64,000 nucleotides of DNA from Odontocerum albicorne (Eukaryota > Arthropoda > Insecta > Trichoptera > Odontoceridae). The position numbers were made by a program, and so were the translations under genes. A model generated the notes under the pieces. It was given only the letters and a program-made list of their open reading frames with translations, had not been told where the DNA came from and did no database searches. The stretch spans positions 33,013,491-33,077,490 of the forward strand of contig OX463848.1 of NCBI GenBank assembly GCA_949825065.1, given 5' to 3'. This document shows positions 45,006 to 56,134 of this stretch, in pieces (position 1 is the stretch's first letter; every line of letters begins with the position of its first letter).

Positions 45006-46070
45006 TATTTATTTGTTATAAATGAAAAGTACTACTTTTTTTTAAATTTGGTAAGATATATCGTACCGTTGATGAAAAATAAATAAATATATCACTAACT
45101 TCAAACACGTGTACTCCTCCAGTGCCACAAATCAATACTTAATTCTTCATTTTGCGATTACTCATGGTTTCCAATAAACGGAAATAACTTCCAATATATG
45201 TTATATAATACCTGACTCCTAACTTCTTCCAAAGTTTCACACCTTGGCATTGTTCCGACGCAATCTTAGCAAAATTCGATCGAATGTATGAAACAAAGTA
45301 TCGACGTGCGATTATATAAATCTCAAACGAACAAGTTGGAATAGATTTCGTCGGTATTGAAATATACTCGTATTTCACCGCCTCCTGCATTTAGCGGCGT
45401 CCATTTGGAATAAATAATATAACCGACGAAAGTTCTCTCTGAATGACAGTATCAGAACTTTTCGATCGGGTCTGTCTCCCTGTTTCCTCTGGAGCATTTT
45501 CATGTTACGTGTATTCAGTTAATTTTAACTATTTCATCATTTATTAAATTTTATCTCACATTTTGTAACGGATATTTAAATTATTTTATATCATCTTCAA
45601 ATATTTATGTGTGTGTGATGTGTCAACATATATTTAAGAAGTCTTCTTCTTACTTACTAAGCAAGCTGGTTTGGGTTTGGTTCCCAGGGAATTCTGGTTA
45701 CGAACTATTTCTCCAAGGCAGGCCTTATTTTATCTAAACTTATATTCTTTTTTAAGTTTTATTAGCTACTTTGCATGAAATTTAAAAGCTTTGTACAGCG
45801 ACAAAAAGCGCTTTGTAAATCTACCCTACAAAAGGCGGTGGCGGATTTAACCTTGTAAAAGCATAAAAAACTATTTTACTCTATATGATTACTAAATTCA
45901 GTATATTTTTTATACAAATATGGATATTAGACATGGCATTCGGATTTTTTATTTGAATTTCATTCTAATTCTTGTTTTATTTTCTGCATAAATGTTGTAA
46001 TATTTTATCGAAGGTTTTAGCTCTTACTTAGTGGAACTCTTTATATGAATATTTAATAACAAATTTCTTA
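45006..46070. other. spacer with an unrecognised minus-strand frame
   Basis: 45139-45390 (minus) is an 83-codon frame opening MQEAVKYEYISIPTKSIPTC, preceded by a moderately GC stretch (45380-45510). It is a possible but weak host exon. TACTCGTA at 45365 lies inside it. Confidence 0.25.
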
Positions 46071-46224
46071 GTTATTCCACTAATTATATGAATCCCGGCT
46101 ACACGTGTTTCTACCTCCTATCCCGAGGCTCTCGTAATAAGCCGGAACAATTCCGTTTAACAAGAGCCTCGAGATAGGAGATAGAAACACGTATATCAGG
46201 GATAAATATAATTCGTGGAATAAC
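46071..46224. mobile_element. long hairpin MITE
   Basis: Two 62-bp arms (46071-46132 and 46163-46224) are inverted copies with few mismatches, e.g. acgtgtttctacctcctatc against the complement of gataggagatagaaacacgt, around a 30-bp loop. Ends are gttattccac/gtggaataac. No target duplication is clear. Confidence 0.8.
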
Positions 46225-46884
46225 AATAAAATGTATTGTTATATTTTAATCGAAGTAGCAAAAACCACAACCAAAAATTGTTAAGCAGTTTGGCAAATAT
46301 TTGTTTTTAAAACCTGTATAAAAATTATAATTATAATTATAAACCATATATAAACTAGGTTACCCTTGCTTTGTTCAACTCGTGTTTTATCTTTCAATAA
46401 TGTGTATTTGTTGAAGAGATCAATTTTCACACAATAAACCAATCTATGTAAAGAAACATCTAAACTATTCAATATATTTGTATCGAACTCATTGTCGTAC
46501 TGGAAAAATAAACTTTTTAACTTACTAAGAAAAATAAGTTCATGATTTATCAATGTAAAAAAGATAAAAAAAATAGAATGAAATGTCAACCAACCAACCC
46601 TTTTAGTCTCTTTCTTTTTTGTTACATTTGATTGACTTCAGTTTTTCCCTTCAATGTGTGTCGGGTGTAATTCAAAAAGCATTTTGAAACATTAAATATT
46701 TTCAGTTTGTGCCTCCCTTTCTTCATCTCTCCAGACGTGACATCTTGACATCTGAAGTATTTCCTGAGAAATTTTATTTTATTTATATTTTGATACATCT
46801 CTCAAGCAGGGGTTTTTAATGATTTAAATTAAATGTTTTTATCAACCTCAATGTTTACTCAATAATACATTACGAAGAATAAAA
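46225..46884. other. AT-rich spacer
   Basis: A 102-codon minus-strand frame (46281-46589) is Ile/Phe-rich and looks like chance. Confidence 0.45.
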
Positions 46885-47015
46885 TACATACATACATACC
46901 ATCACTCTATCTCCATGTCGGAGTAGGTAGAGATAACAGAACGCCAGATTTTCATATTTCAACACTCATCCTTCACATCATTCACATCCATACACCTTAT
47001 CACACAACTTTTATT
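46885..47015 (-). mobile_element. LINE-T fragment with a clear TATG tail
   Basis: Tail catacatacatacc at 46888-46900, then atcactctatctccatgtcg, gagtaggtagagataacag and the family start to about 47015. Confidence 0.75.
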
Positions 47016-47221
47016 AAAAAAATATGTTTCAATAAACGTGATTTGCACTCCTTATATATTAGTACACTAAATATAAATTAGGAGATTCTTTGCTTGACGA
47101 ATTTCCTTTAAAGCCTTCATCTTGAAGAAAATGGCGATTTCCGAAATAGTTCAACCACGACATTATCAGTAAGATTAAACTTAAGACCTCTTTTCACAAA
47201 TGAAAAATTACTGCAAAGCTT
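47016..47221. other. spacer
   Basis: Nothing recognised. Confidence 0.4.
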
Positions 47222-47930
47222 TAATGTAAGGATGACATATGTTTTTATTTATTTTATAAAGCTTACATATACAGGTTAAACCTATTTACATACGAAGCAT
47301 AAAGATATATCATATATAGCAGTAAAATCTAATTGAAATGTAATGTAAGGATGACATATGTTTTTATTTATTTTATAAAGCTTACATATACAGGTTAAAC
47401 CTATTTACACACGAAGCTTAAAGATATATCATATATAGCAGTAAAACCTAACTGAAATGTAATGTAAGGATGACATATGTTTTTATTTATTTTATAAAGC
47501 TTACATATATAGGTTAAACCTATTTACATACGAAGCTTAAAGATATATCATATACAGCAGTAAAACTTAACTGAAATGTAATGTAAGGATGATATACGTT
47601 TTTATTTATTTTATAAAGCTTGCATATACAGGTTGAACCTATTTACATACAAAGCTTAAAGATATATTATATACAGTAGCAAAACTCAACTGAAATGTAA
47701 TGTGAGGATGACATATGTTTTTATTTATTGTATTAAGCTTACATATACAGGTTAAACCTATTTACATACAAAGCTTAAATATATAGTATATACGGCAGCA
47801 AAACTCAACTGAAGTATAATATAAGGATAACATGTGTTTTTTATTTATTTTATAAAGCTTACATATACAGGTTGAATCTATTTAAATACAACTCTTAAAG
47901 ATATATTATATACAGCAGCTAAATAAAAAT
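47222..47930 (+). repeat. 119-bp tandem repeat, six units
   Basis: Units start at 47222, 47341, 47460, 47579, 47698 and 47817, exactly 119 bp apart. Each has taatgtaaggatgacatatg, tttttatttattttataaag, cttacatatacaggttaaac and a cagcagtaaaac-like end. Divergence rises from the first to the last unit. Confidence 0.95.
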
Positions 47931-48414
47931 AGAAAAAAAGAAATGTTAGTTTAAACAAAACAACATACTTCCATCACTGAGAAAGCTAACTTTTTTTCTC
48001 AATCAAAAAAAAATTGTCAACATTTAACAGTCAATATCTGAAGGTACCAATACTTATTAAAAAGGGAGATTCTGTGATAGGAAGAGAACTTGACAGGTTA
48101 GTTATTTTTTTGCCAGTCTAAATAGGTCAATATTTATGTAACTTGAATAGTTGTCATTTGTTCACTACGTATAATACTCGTACATGCATTCGAATCAAAT
48201 ATAGTGAATTATTCAACATCGTTTTGAAGTTTCGATCACTACGTACATGCATTCGAATTAAATATAGTGAGCGATTCAACATCGCTTTGGAATTTCGATT
48301 AAACCCAGTGTAATAATTCTGGGTTTTTAAATATATTTCAGTGGGATGGAAATCAATATAATGGTTCAGACATTTTTTTTAAAGAATAGATATGAAAGAA
48401 GTCATAGGTATTTT
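47931..48414. other. spacer with a local duplication
   Basis: 48160-48230 and 48233-48300 are imperfect tandem copies (acatgcattcgaatcaaata, tagtgaattattcaacatcg). TACTCGTA at 48175 is in the first copy only. Confidence 0.5.
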
Positions 48415-48535
48415 TATACCCTCGAACATTAGGCGGAAAAAGTGCCTGTGTCGTCCGAGGGGAGAAGCGCAGCGCGAGGTTCAAACCGACGACCTTCCGC
48501 ATGGAAGCCCAGCGTGTTACCGTACGGCCTCACAA
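48415..48535 (-). mobile_element. GC-rich tRNA-derived SINE (SINE-C)
   Basis: Minus strand: gtgaggccgtacggtaacac (box A-like), gctgggcttccatgcgg, then gtcggtttgaacctcgcgct (box B-like), and a GC-rich body to gcctaatgttcgagggt. Much more GC-rich than its surroundings, and the only copy of its kind in the window. Confidence 0.55.
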
Positions 48536-49389
48536 TTATAATTGCATTTATTATTATTTTTCTTTGATCTATAGAGAAAACTAAGATTGTTTTTGATGTA
48601 GAAACATAAATAACTTCTGATATTGTAAATGAAAATTATTTCAAAACAATTATTAGTGAAGAACAGTTAGGCGGTTAGATCCGATGGCATATACACATTC
48701 TTAACTTAGTTTTTGAAGTAAGTATTTTCCCTAAACAATTAAATGACTCAAGTTAACACATGGAACTTGACCTAAGACGATGTTAAAAATATAGGATCAT
48801 TTCCACAATCTTCTGTAACCAAAAAAAATACGCTGTTTTTTTTAATTATTGATTAAATAAATGAAATATTTTAATAGTTGAATGAAGGTTTTCAGCTTCA
48901 CTCAAAAAAATGCTTCCACCTTTACTGCATTGCATTTACTTCACTGTATGACATGAAGGTATATATGAGTACAACTTATTTCTAGTTCCAAGGTTGAAAA
49001 GCCCTTCTCCAATGTGTATAGCATATATAATACTAAACACACGTAGCTAGTCAAAATTACATTATAACGTAACATAGCTGAATTTATAAAGGCAAATATT
49101 TTTTTAGAAAATGTTTAACTTTTAGTTGATCTCAAGGCTTTTCTTTTGACTTTTTAATAATATTTTCCTTCAATTTCTAAGAACAAGTTATTTACTTTAT
49201 GATAGGGTTATTTTCATGATTTTCTTGCTTTCCTTGTACCGTGGTTTAACGCATTCACGCTTATTAAGCGGGTGCCTCAGATTAGACTCACTTCTGAGCT
49301 AATTTTCAATCATATTACATCTGTTGTTTACTTATAGATTAAGATAACTAAAAAATAACGCTATTCAAATATATCAAACGAATGGCTGC
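48536..49389. other. AT-rich spacer
   Basis: Nothing recognised. Confidence 0.45.
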
Positions 49390-49748
49390 AGCAAGTTGAA
49401 CCTTATAATAATTTTGAAACTTGTGGTACCAGTACCATAAGTCAATGAAAAATGCTTTGAGATGGTTTAGGCATGTACAACAAATAAATAAAGAAAGGCT
49501 AAGAAAACAAATATACAGTGTCAATGTGAGTGAAAGGCGTGGTAGAGAAAAACCAAGAAAAGTATGGTTAGATCAAGTGAATGACATATTGAAAATAAAA
49601 TATAAAAAGTCAAAGTAAAATCATAAAAGTTATGTGAGAAGATGTCGAAGACGCGAAGGATATGTATAATGATACGAAAACCTGGTACTCTATCCTCTTT
49701 GCTTACAACAAAAGGGAAATGTCGTGTTGATATGCATGTATGTATCTA
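49390..49748 (+). mobile_element. LINE-T copy, readable C-terminus
   Basis: A 65-codon open frame (49421-49618) reads MKNALRWFRHVQQINKERLR, KQIYSVNVSERRGREKPRKV, WLDQVNDILK. Then come stops, and the end gggaaatgtcgtgttgatat plus tail gcatgtatgtatc. It gives the clearest protein sequence for this part of the family. Confidence 0.8.
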
Positions 49749-50036
49749 TCTGCCAACACTGTTCAATACTTGATGAAAAGAACTCGCAGTAAACCAATAC
49801 ACGCAAAATTTCAATCACGAGAGATTGCGTATCATAAAATTGACCTAAGATGGCGGCTTAGAAAAATTGGGGTTTACCCAACCAGTCCAATGGGTTGTAC
49901 TTTTTTATAATTTTGTAATAATCTTAATATAATCCGAAACAGACGTAGCATTACAGGCACCAATAATTAGGTTAATAGTATACTTGTTATTTATTATTAA
50001 TATCCCTGTTCTGAATTTACTTTTTGACATCAGTAC
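49749..50036. other. spacer
   Basis: Nothing recognised. Confidence 0.4.
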
Positions 50037-50160
50037 AGTTCAACTTCACCACCATCATCACTGTTATAGGATTTAAAAAGTCCGTATCCGACGTTATCAA
50101 GACCAGAAAATCAACATTTTCTTTATTTATTATGAGCGCAACATCACGTAGTGGCAAATA
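50037..50160 (+). mobile_element. dispersed repeat R3, copy 3 (partial)
   Basis: Plus strand: ttcaccaccatcatcactgt, tataggatttaaaaag, then ATGAGCGCAACATCACGTAG, which translates MSATSRS as in the copy at 37960-38105. Confidence 0.5.
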
Positions 50161-50765
50161 ACGAACAGCCTTAAAAAGTTCCTCCTTAGACGGAGACACA
50201 CCTGATTTAGAAAATAATGGTAGCGATAACAAACTAAAGTCTAATATCACATTCGAAAGAAAATAATTCATAGCACAGAAAACCTACTTATAAAGCAGCT
50301 TAATGCCTAGAATTCTAGCTGCTTAGCAAGGTTCTAGTACTTTCATAGAAAACTTCGAATGCAGCTAAACTATCCTTGGATGTTACGAGGTCGAAGAAAC
50401 CGATTAGTCTTAAGATTACTGATGTAAGGCTGAATGGAAATCCCTTAAAAAACCGTTGATTCGATTTTCATTACAGTTCCACAAAATGTGATCAGTGAAT
50501 TGATCTAGATGACCGCAAAAATTACACTTTCGTACATCCTTTCAACTAAGTGACACTTATGAATCTACCTTATATAAAAGAAAAAACATTTAAAAATATA
50601 TTTTCTTGCCAAAATAGATTTCGTTTGTAAATTATTACGATAGAATAATGATCATTTAGTTTCTCAATATAATTTGAACGTTTCCATCAGCTATCACCAC
50701 GATTGGAGGGTAGTAATAAATTTAGTTACAAAATTTCATCACTGATCTAACATTTATGTATTGAA
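50161..50765. other. spacer, possible LINE trace
   Basis: 50455-50540 has words like those in LINE zinc-knuckle regions (cacaaaatgtgatcagtgaa) but too little to call. Confidence 0.3.
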
Positions 50766-51191
50766 TCATTGTATTACAATTTCGATGTATACAGTATAAC
50801 CTGGCAGATTTATTGTAACATCAAAATCTCTACCAGTCGACCACAAAGTTATATAAAAAAGCCTTAACACTTGCCTTACTGTGCTAAAAAAAGCCGCCAG
50901 CCACGGTGCTGGACGCTAAGTGTCCAGTGAAAAATGCATATTTTAAATTAAAATTATGCAAAATCTGCTAGGTTATTTTTTGTAATTAGCTATAAAAATC
51001 ATTTTATTATGTATTAAAACGTCGAACAATCAAATAAAATACAAGTCCTGGTCACTCGCTATCCATCACAGGGGGGCCAGTGTTAATTGAAAATAAGACA
51101 GAAACCTTTTTTTAAATGTATTTTAACAGAAATAGAACCCGTAATCGTCAGATCGAAAGACACGGGGCTTACTGATACAGTTAGAGATCAT
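50766..51191 (-). mobile_element. SINE-A copy interrupted by a TTAA element
   Basis: Right part (51087-51191): worn head and box B (gattacgggttctatttctg on the minus strand). Left part (50766-50863): tail with ggttatactgtatacatcga. The 215-bp element at 50868-51082 splits it; removing the element and one TTAA restores the usual SINE-A spacing. Confidence 0.75.
50868..51082. mobile_element. piggyBac-like non-autonomous element, copy 2
   Basis: TTAA at 50864-50867 and 51083-51086. Ends CACTTGCC and GGCCAGTG. About 90% like 2095-2314 by eye, differing mainly by a few base changes and a 5-bp length difference. No coding sequence. Confidence 0.8.
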
Positions 51192-51296
51192 TATTTTGTT
51201 GTTTATAGTTAAGGCATTAACGTTGTAGAGGTTTAAAGACATTGTAATTTATTTTTATCAAACACTGTTTATTCCACGTTTTGTGACGGTATAGCC

Positions 51297-51333
51297 CTAC
51301 CGGTTTCAAGGCTTTCATCTCATCTTCAGGGGA
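51297..51333 (-). ncRNA. hammerhead-ribozyme-like motif (left arm)
   Basis: Minus strand: CTGAAGA (51323-51329), stem II AG(A/G)/CCT, GAAA (51303-51306), palindrome ACCGGT then A. Stem I cc/gg. Confidence 0.5.
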
Positions 51334-51387
51334 GTGCAAACAAAACTGTTTGCGCTCCCCGGAAGATCAGGTGAAAGCCTTGTTTGC

Positions 51388-51432
51388 GCTTCCCTGAAGA
51401 TGAGGTGAAAGCCTTGAAACCGGTAGGGCTAT
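51388..51432 (+). ncRNA. hammerhead-ribozyme-like motif (right arm)
   Basis: Plus strand: CTGAAGA (51394-51400), stem II AGG/CCT, GAAA (51416-51419), ACCGGT then A, and stem I tcc/ggg with a wobble pair. Confidence 0.5.
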
Positions 51433-51485
51433 ACCGTCACAAAAAAGTGGAATAAACAGTGTTTGATAAAAATAAATTACAAGAT

Positions 51486-52639
51486 CATTATTTTGTTATT
51501 TACTTACTCTTATTATTTTAAACTGTTTATTATTTAAATGGACGGTTTTACTGATTTAAAAAGATATTTTTCAAATGTATTTCTTTAGAAGATAATTTTT
51601 GTAAAAAAGTATTTTTGTTAAAGTGATGAAAACAAAACATTAAAAAATATATATTTTTACACATCATGTTTTTTTTAACAACCAGTAACTGTTATGCCTT
51701 AGATGTAAGTAAGAAATCACTTAACTTGGATGAACTTTATTGTCCGTGTGATAACATTTGAACTTAACCCTTTCAAGGCTTTAACGATTTATTCTTAGAC
51801 CTACTGCCCATCTATCGTCATTTATTAGGTATCTCGGGCAGCAAAACTATGTCTCCGCGCTGAAAGGGTACAGGTGTTCCACTGGAATTTATGACATTAT
51901 GACACTTTTAATATAAACACGTCGAGTGAATTTCCAAAATGTAGAAAACGAGTGGAAGGCTTCATAAAATATGAAACTTGCGCGACCTCTCTGCGGGGAT
52001 GTGAGAGAAGTGCTGAAAACGGAGAATGTTCCCGGAAAATTCTCCTTGATAAATTCTTAAAATATAAATGTGTTTTCAAAAACACTTCATACTTTTTCCT
52101 GTGTCATTTTTCAGACATTTGATATCAACGTAATCTTATTTTGAAAAACTTGAAATTAACTTAAGTTGAAGAATCATGTAAAAAATTCTCCTTGTTGTAG
52201 AGTCTAACTATTATAATATTACGTACACTGTCATACCGGATATTCATCCTAAAGCACACATTTATTCTGGTGTATTTACTCAATGTGTCATTTCACCTAA
52301 ATTTCCCTTTCAAAACTATTAAAAACAGAATATTCACTAAATTTACCGAAATGTTCATACAAAAATAAAGATCAGTATTTTGAAATAAATAAAATCGTCA
52401 GAATACGAAAAAACATCTTCTGACACAGACCCCAAAAATCAGTTAGATATTTTTTTTTTAGCGAAGTGTAGTTTTTTGAGTCTTCTGATCTTGATCATAG
52501 AAACGCATTGAAAATTTCCTTAAGTTGTGATGTAAGACCTGCTGCAATTGGCAAGTATTTCTATGGAAATAACTACGAAATTAAAAACATAACTTTAGTT
52601 TAAAGTCGTAATTTTATGAAGTAAACAATTGCAACAGCA
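51486..52639. other. AT-rich spacer
   Basis: 51900-52085 has a 62-codon minus-strand frame, unrecognised. No repeats assigned. Confidence 0.4.
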
Positions 52640-52780
52640 AAAACACGTATTGAGGCATTTGAAATGTGGTTCTATCGTTGAATGTTGTATATTAACCGGA
52701 CGCACATTCATAAATCACAGAGGGTCACTTACAAATCGTAAATGACATGAACTCTTGAACCCCATTAAAAGAAGAGAGTT
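52640..52780 (+). pseudogene. worn relative of the RTE-like LINE protein
   Basis: Translates RIEAFEMWFYR, stop, MLYINRTHIHKSQRVTY, then HELLNPIKRREFEYRAH. This aligns with LEAFEMWLHRRMLKIPWTDM and ELLSTIKVRKISYLGH of the copy at 27783-28549. At least three stops. Confidence 0.6.
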
Positions 52781-53039
52781 TGAATATCGAGCACATTTAT
52801 TCATTTATAAATATATATTTTTAATACAGGTTTAACCCAATTATATCAATCAAATATATAATATCATGAAAAATAGATAAAAGTCGAATAATTTAAATAT
52901 GGTTACACTGATTCTTTTTATTTTTTTATTATAATTAATGTATGCAATTGTATTTTTCTTTCCGCATTAATGTCAAGAATGACGTTTGATACGGTGCGGT
53001 GCGGGTCGCCTGTCTTGAGACGGCGGTGTGAACTTACGA
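52781..53039. other. spacer with a third trace of the 10050/43850 flank
   Basis: 52978-53012 (gacgtttgatacggtgcggt, gcgggtcgcctgtcttgag) resembles the duplicated flank next to LINE-T at 10050 and 43850. Confidence 0.4.
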
Positions 53040-53590
53040 CTGAAAATGAAAAAGATCACTCAGTTTGGATATGTAGAACGAATCAATTAAGAAACGCTAT
53101 CAAAATAAAGATACAGTTCAAATATGAGTGGAAGGCTTAGTAGAGGAAGACCAAGGAAAGTATCGTTGGATTAAGTGAATTTTGAAAAATCAGAGAAATC
53201 GTAGAAGTTGTATCAAAAGACGTGTGAATGTAAAAAAAGCGAGAAATGTGTGTCGCGATACGAAAGTCTAGCACTTTTTGCTTTCTACTTACAGGGAAAC
53301 GGCGTGATGGTATGTACGGATTATTTTTGTAAATCTTCCATGATTAATGTTATTTACGTGGTCTACGTGGCATTTAATATCAATGTTTGTTTCGTATTCT
53401 TAACAATTGCATCCCTTTTCCATTCATAATCTTTCCTGATGTTCACATTCCTTTTTTCTGTTATATGATACTTGAAAAAATAACACATTTTCTATAATTC
53501 ACTTTAAAAAATGCATTTAAAAAAAATTATCATTTCCGAATAAAATAATTGACACACGAACCTAGATTCGTTTGCTTACAGTGATTTAAG
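53040..53590 (+). mobile_element. LINE-T 3' end plus flank, duplicate block 1
   Basis: LINE-T part 53040-53312 (acgaatcaattaagaaacgc, gtggaaggcttagtagagga, gggaaacggcgtgatggtat). The following 280 bp (gattatttttgtaaatcttc to cctagattcgtttgcttaca) is also shared with 56391-56640. Confidence 0.75.
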
Positions 53591-54062
53591 AATATTACTA
53601 TGCAGCCATCACACATTAAATTTTACGACGTATACCCGATTTGACGTTAAAACTTAAAACACAGATTTTCATTGAGCACTCAGCTATCAGAACATTTCAT
53701 ATTCCCATGTATAATATATTAATTCACATTCTGAATCGCGAGCATCCCTCGAGGCGAAGATTTTTTTCACAATCATCCCCCAGCAGATGTTTCACTTTAG
53801 GAACGTCTCCAACTCTTGCTTCAGTACTGCTTTGCAAAGTCTTACGACTATGTCTTATATTTAAAGGATGGATGTTTCACTCTCGAATATTTTCAAATAA
53901 GTTGTAAAAAATGGAGCGTTCAAATTTTAAATCTGACATAACTCGTTGTTGGGAAAGTAAAAATTGTGAATCATTATCCTTTTTTTCATTAAACTCTAAA
54001 ATAATGCCAATTTCTGTTTTCGAAATCGGCCAAATGATGATGACAAGAAATTGTGACATCAA
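53591..54062. other. spacer
   Basis: Overlapping open frames on both strands at 53641-54143 are unrecognised. Confidence 0.35.
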
Positions 54063-54618
54063 TCTTTCAAATTGAGCGGTTTTTTTTATTCTTGGATAAA
54101 CAAACACAGATGGCGTCGCGAACTTGCCTGGGTCTTGTGACATTTGAGAATTGTGATGTATGACATTTATAAAAACGGAGTCGTATACAATACAACAACG
54201 CGTTCAAATTGTTGAATTATTTTACGTATTGTAACGTCCGGAAACGGTAATGTTAACATAATTGGCCACCAAGATCATGTGATCTGACACCGTTGGACTA
54301 TTTTCTCTGGGGTTACGTAAAAAGCCAGGTCTACGAGTATAAAAATGACCCCCGATCAATTTCAGAGCTGAAGGACGAAATTATTCGCGTTATTGGTGAG
54401 TTAGAACCGCAATTATGCCTACATGTCATCGAAATTTTTGACAAAAGAGTGGACATCTGTGAAGCTGCAAGAGATGGACATTTGGTGGATATTGTTTTTT
54501 AGTGTTTAAATGTCATTTTTGTGTTTACTTCAATGACCAATAAAAAGTTTTTTGAAATCAAAGCAAATTGTGTGTTTTATTCAAGAAATTAAAAAACCGC
54601 TGAATGTGAAAGACCCTT
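54063..54618 (+). mobile_element. 559-bp mariner-like MITE family, copy B
   Basis: Same structure as copy A: end ctttcaaattgagcggtttt at left (outermost bases changed), N-terminal snippet, join to the C-terminal part, right end ccgctgaatgtgaaagaccc. It keeps WPPRSCDLTPLDYFLWGYVK after a 5-bp extra sequence (aacataa), and carries TACGAGTA at 54332 that copies A and C lack. Confidence 0.85.
54332..54339. other. TACGAGTA scar in a MITE copy
   Basis: Copy B: caggtc-TACGAGTA-taaaaatgacc. Copy A: caggtctataagaatgacc. Copy C: caggtctttaagaatgcg. Removing CGAGTA from copy B restores the length of the others. Confidence 0.7.
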
Positions 54619-54984
54619 TACTTGAGTATTTAATTTTTCTTCATTCTATTTTTCATTTTTCAACTTATGAGGTTTCTTTTTTCCTTTTTTTTTTATTTAA
54701 TGAAAGCGGTTTAGTTAATTTATTCATTAGTATGGTATGTATCCTTCAAAATATCCGTATTGGTGATGCGGACATACTGAAAAGCGTGACTAAGAGACAA
54801 TACTGCCTTGGCTCCATGAATCAAGCGTCAAGGTTAAGAAGCACTGGAATATGAACGAAATTCGCAATTCGACATCTTACGTGTTCACAATACTATTCTA
54901 CGTAAGAGGGGAAAATACTCGCTCACGTGTAGCATGCGCGAAGATTTTTACCAGATGGATTAATTTACCAACCTAAGACTCTTA
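54619..54984. other. spacer
   Basis: Nothing recognised. Confidence 0.4.
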
Positions 54985-55066
54985 TTGTTTTTTTTCGGAT
55001 AGCATCGGAATTGAACCCGAGACTCCCGGGTTGTCAAGCGTCTTTCCAACTAGGTCACGGAGTCAT
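54985..55066 (-). mobile_element. SINE-A head fragment
   Basis: Minus strand: gactccgtgacctagttgga, aagacgcttgacaacccgg, gagtctcgggttcaattccg. Boxes A and B are both good; the body is missing. Confidence 0.7.
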
Positions 55067-55261
55067 TTATTGGCAGTGAGACGAGACATCCCAAGGGCAC
55101 CTTGATGACTTCTCATGTAAAGGAAAGTGGTAAACTTTCATCTATTTTGTTACTAAAATTATGTTTTATATATTTATTGTAAATAATGCACGAGCGTTAA
55201 TAATAAATTAAACTTTTTCTGAGTATTCTGAATTTCTGTGCAAAATAATAACCAGTCTGGA
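55067..55261. other. spacer
   Basis: Nothing recognised. Confidence 0.4.
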
Positions 55262-55335
55262 TGAACTTTTCCACACATAGATCGGTTGTTATTTTTAAAA
55301 ATTTGAGTCGGTTGAAACTTTAAATTGTTTAATGT
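55262..55335 (-). repeat. reverse copy of the 25765-25840 repeat
   Basis: gaacttttccacacatagat, cggttgttattttt and gagtcggttgaaactttaaa match the reverse complement of the other copy. Confidence 0.55.
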
Positions 55336-55429
55336 TATAATTTTTTGAAATTTATTTTATTATAGTTTGATCTTTTTGGCTGTCTTTTATTCTCAAATAG
55401 GCAGATTTCATGAAAAACGGTTTATCATT

Positions 55430-55712
55430 GTTTCACGGGTACATTTTAAATACATTTCAATGTTTTCACTGTTTGACGGGTACATTTTAAAATACATTTC
55501 AATGTTCTCACTGTTCGGGTGCATTTAAAATACATTTCAATGTTCTCACTATTTCACGGGTACTTTTTAAATACAAGTCAATGTTCTCACTGTTTCACGG
55601 GTACATTTTAAATATATTTCAATGTTCCCACTGTTTTGATGGTACATTTCAAACATGTTTCTATACTGTGTCAATACTCACAGGTATATTTGAAATACAT
55701 TTTAATATTTTC
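55430..55712 (+). repeat. tandem repeat of about 43 bp, five to seven units
   Basis: Units of tttcacgggtacattttaaa, tacatttcaatgttctcact recur near 55431, 55475, 55515, 55552, 55597, then decay to 55712. Confidence 0.85.
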
Positions 55713-56134
55713 ACTTTGCCTTTGGTGTTTCTGTTGGAGCAGATGGAATAATTAGTGAACCAATCGTTTCTATCGAATCCTTCATATGATTATTCAATTA
55801 ATTTCTCCTACTTCGTGACTCTTTCTCCAGTCAAATCAATTTCAACTTATTACATCCATATCTTCTATCGTCTTCCTCTTCAACACCTTCCATTTAAATA
55901 AACGTATTAGATCTATTTTTTTTTATTGTTCATATATTTTAACATGTCCTGTATAGTGGCATTCTTAATCCTTCTTTAGACAACGTTATTTTAAATGCAA
56001 TTTAAATATTAACATGTAAATAGTTAAATTTTTCATCATATTCCTTGTGAAGTAGACAGAGAGAATAAATATTTACACTCTTCCATCCTTATCTTCATTC
56101 GTGCAACTCGTTATAATAATATAATGTATACTCT
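55713..56134. other. spacer
   Basis: Nothing recognised. Confidence 0.4.

Larger units (their letters stand above)
51195..51485. mobile_element. foldback element with facing hammerhead-like motifs
   Basis: Left arm 51240-51337, right arm 51380-51482: caaacactgtttattccac against gtggaataaacagtgtttg. Between them is an extra partial copy of the arm (51350-51380, ccggaagatcaggtgaaagc). The left outer flank (gttaaggcattaacgttgta, gaggtttaaagacattg) matches 37240-37312 and 44950-44995. Confidence 0.75.

Noticed and set aside
46281..46589. 102-codon minus-strand frame
   Set aside because: Ile, Phe and Lys bias and lack of motifs fit a chance frame in AT-rich DNA.
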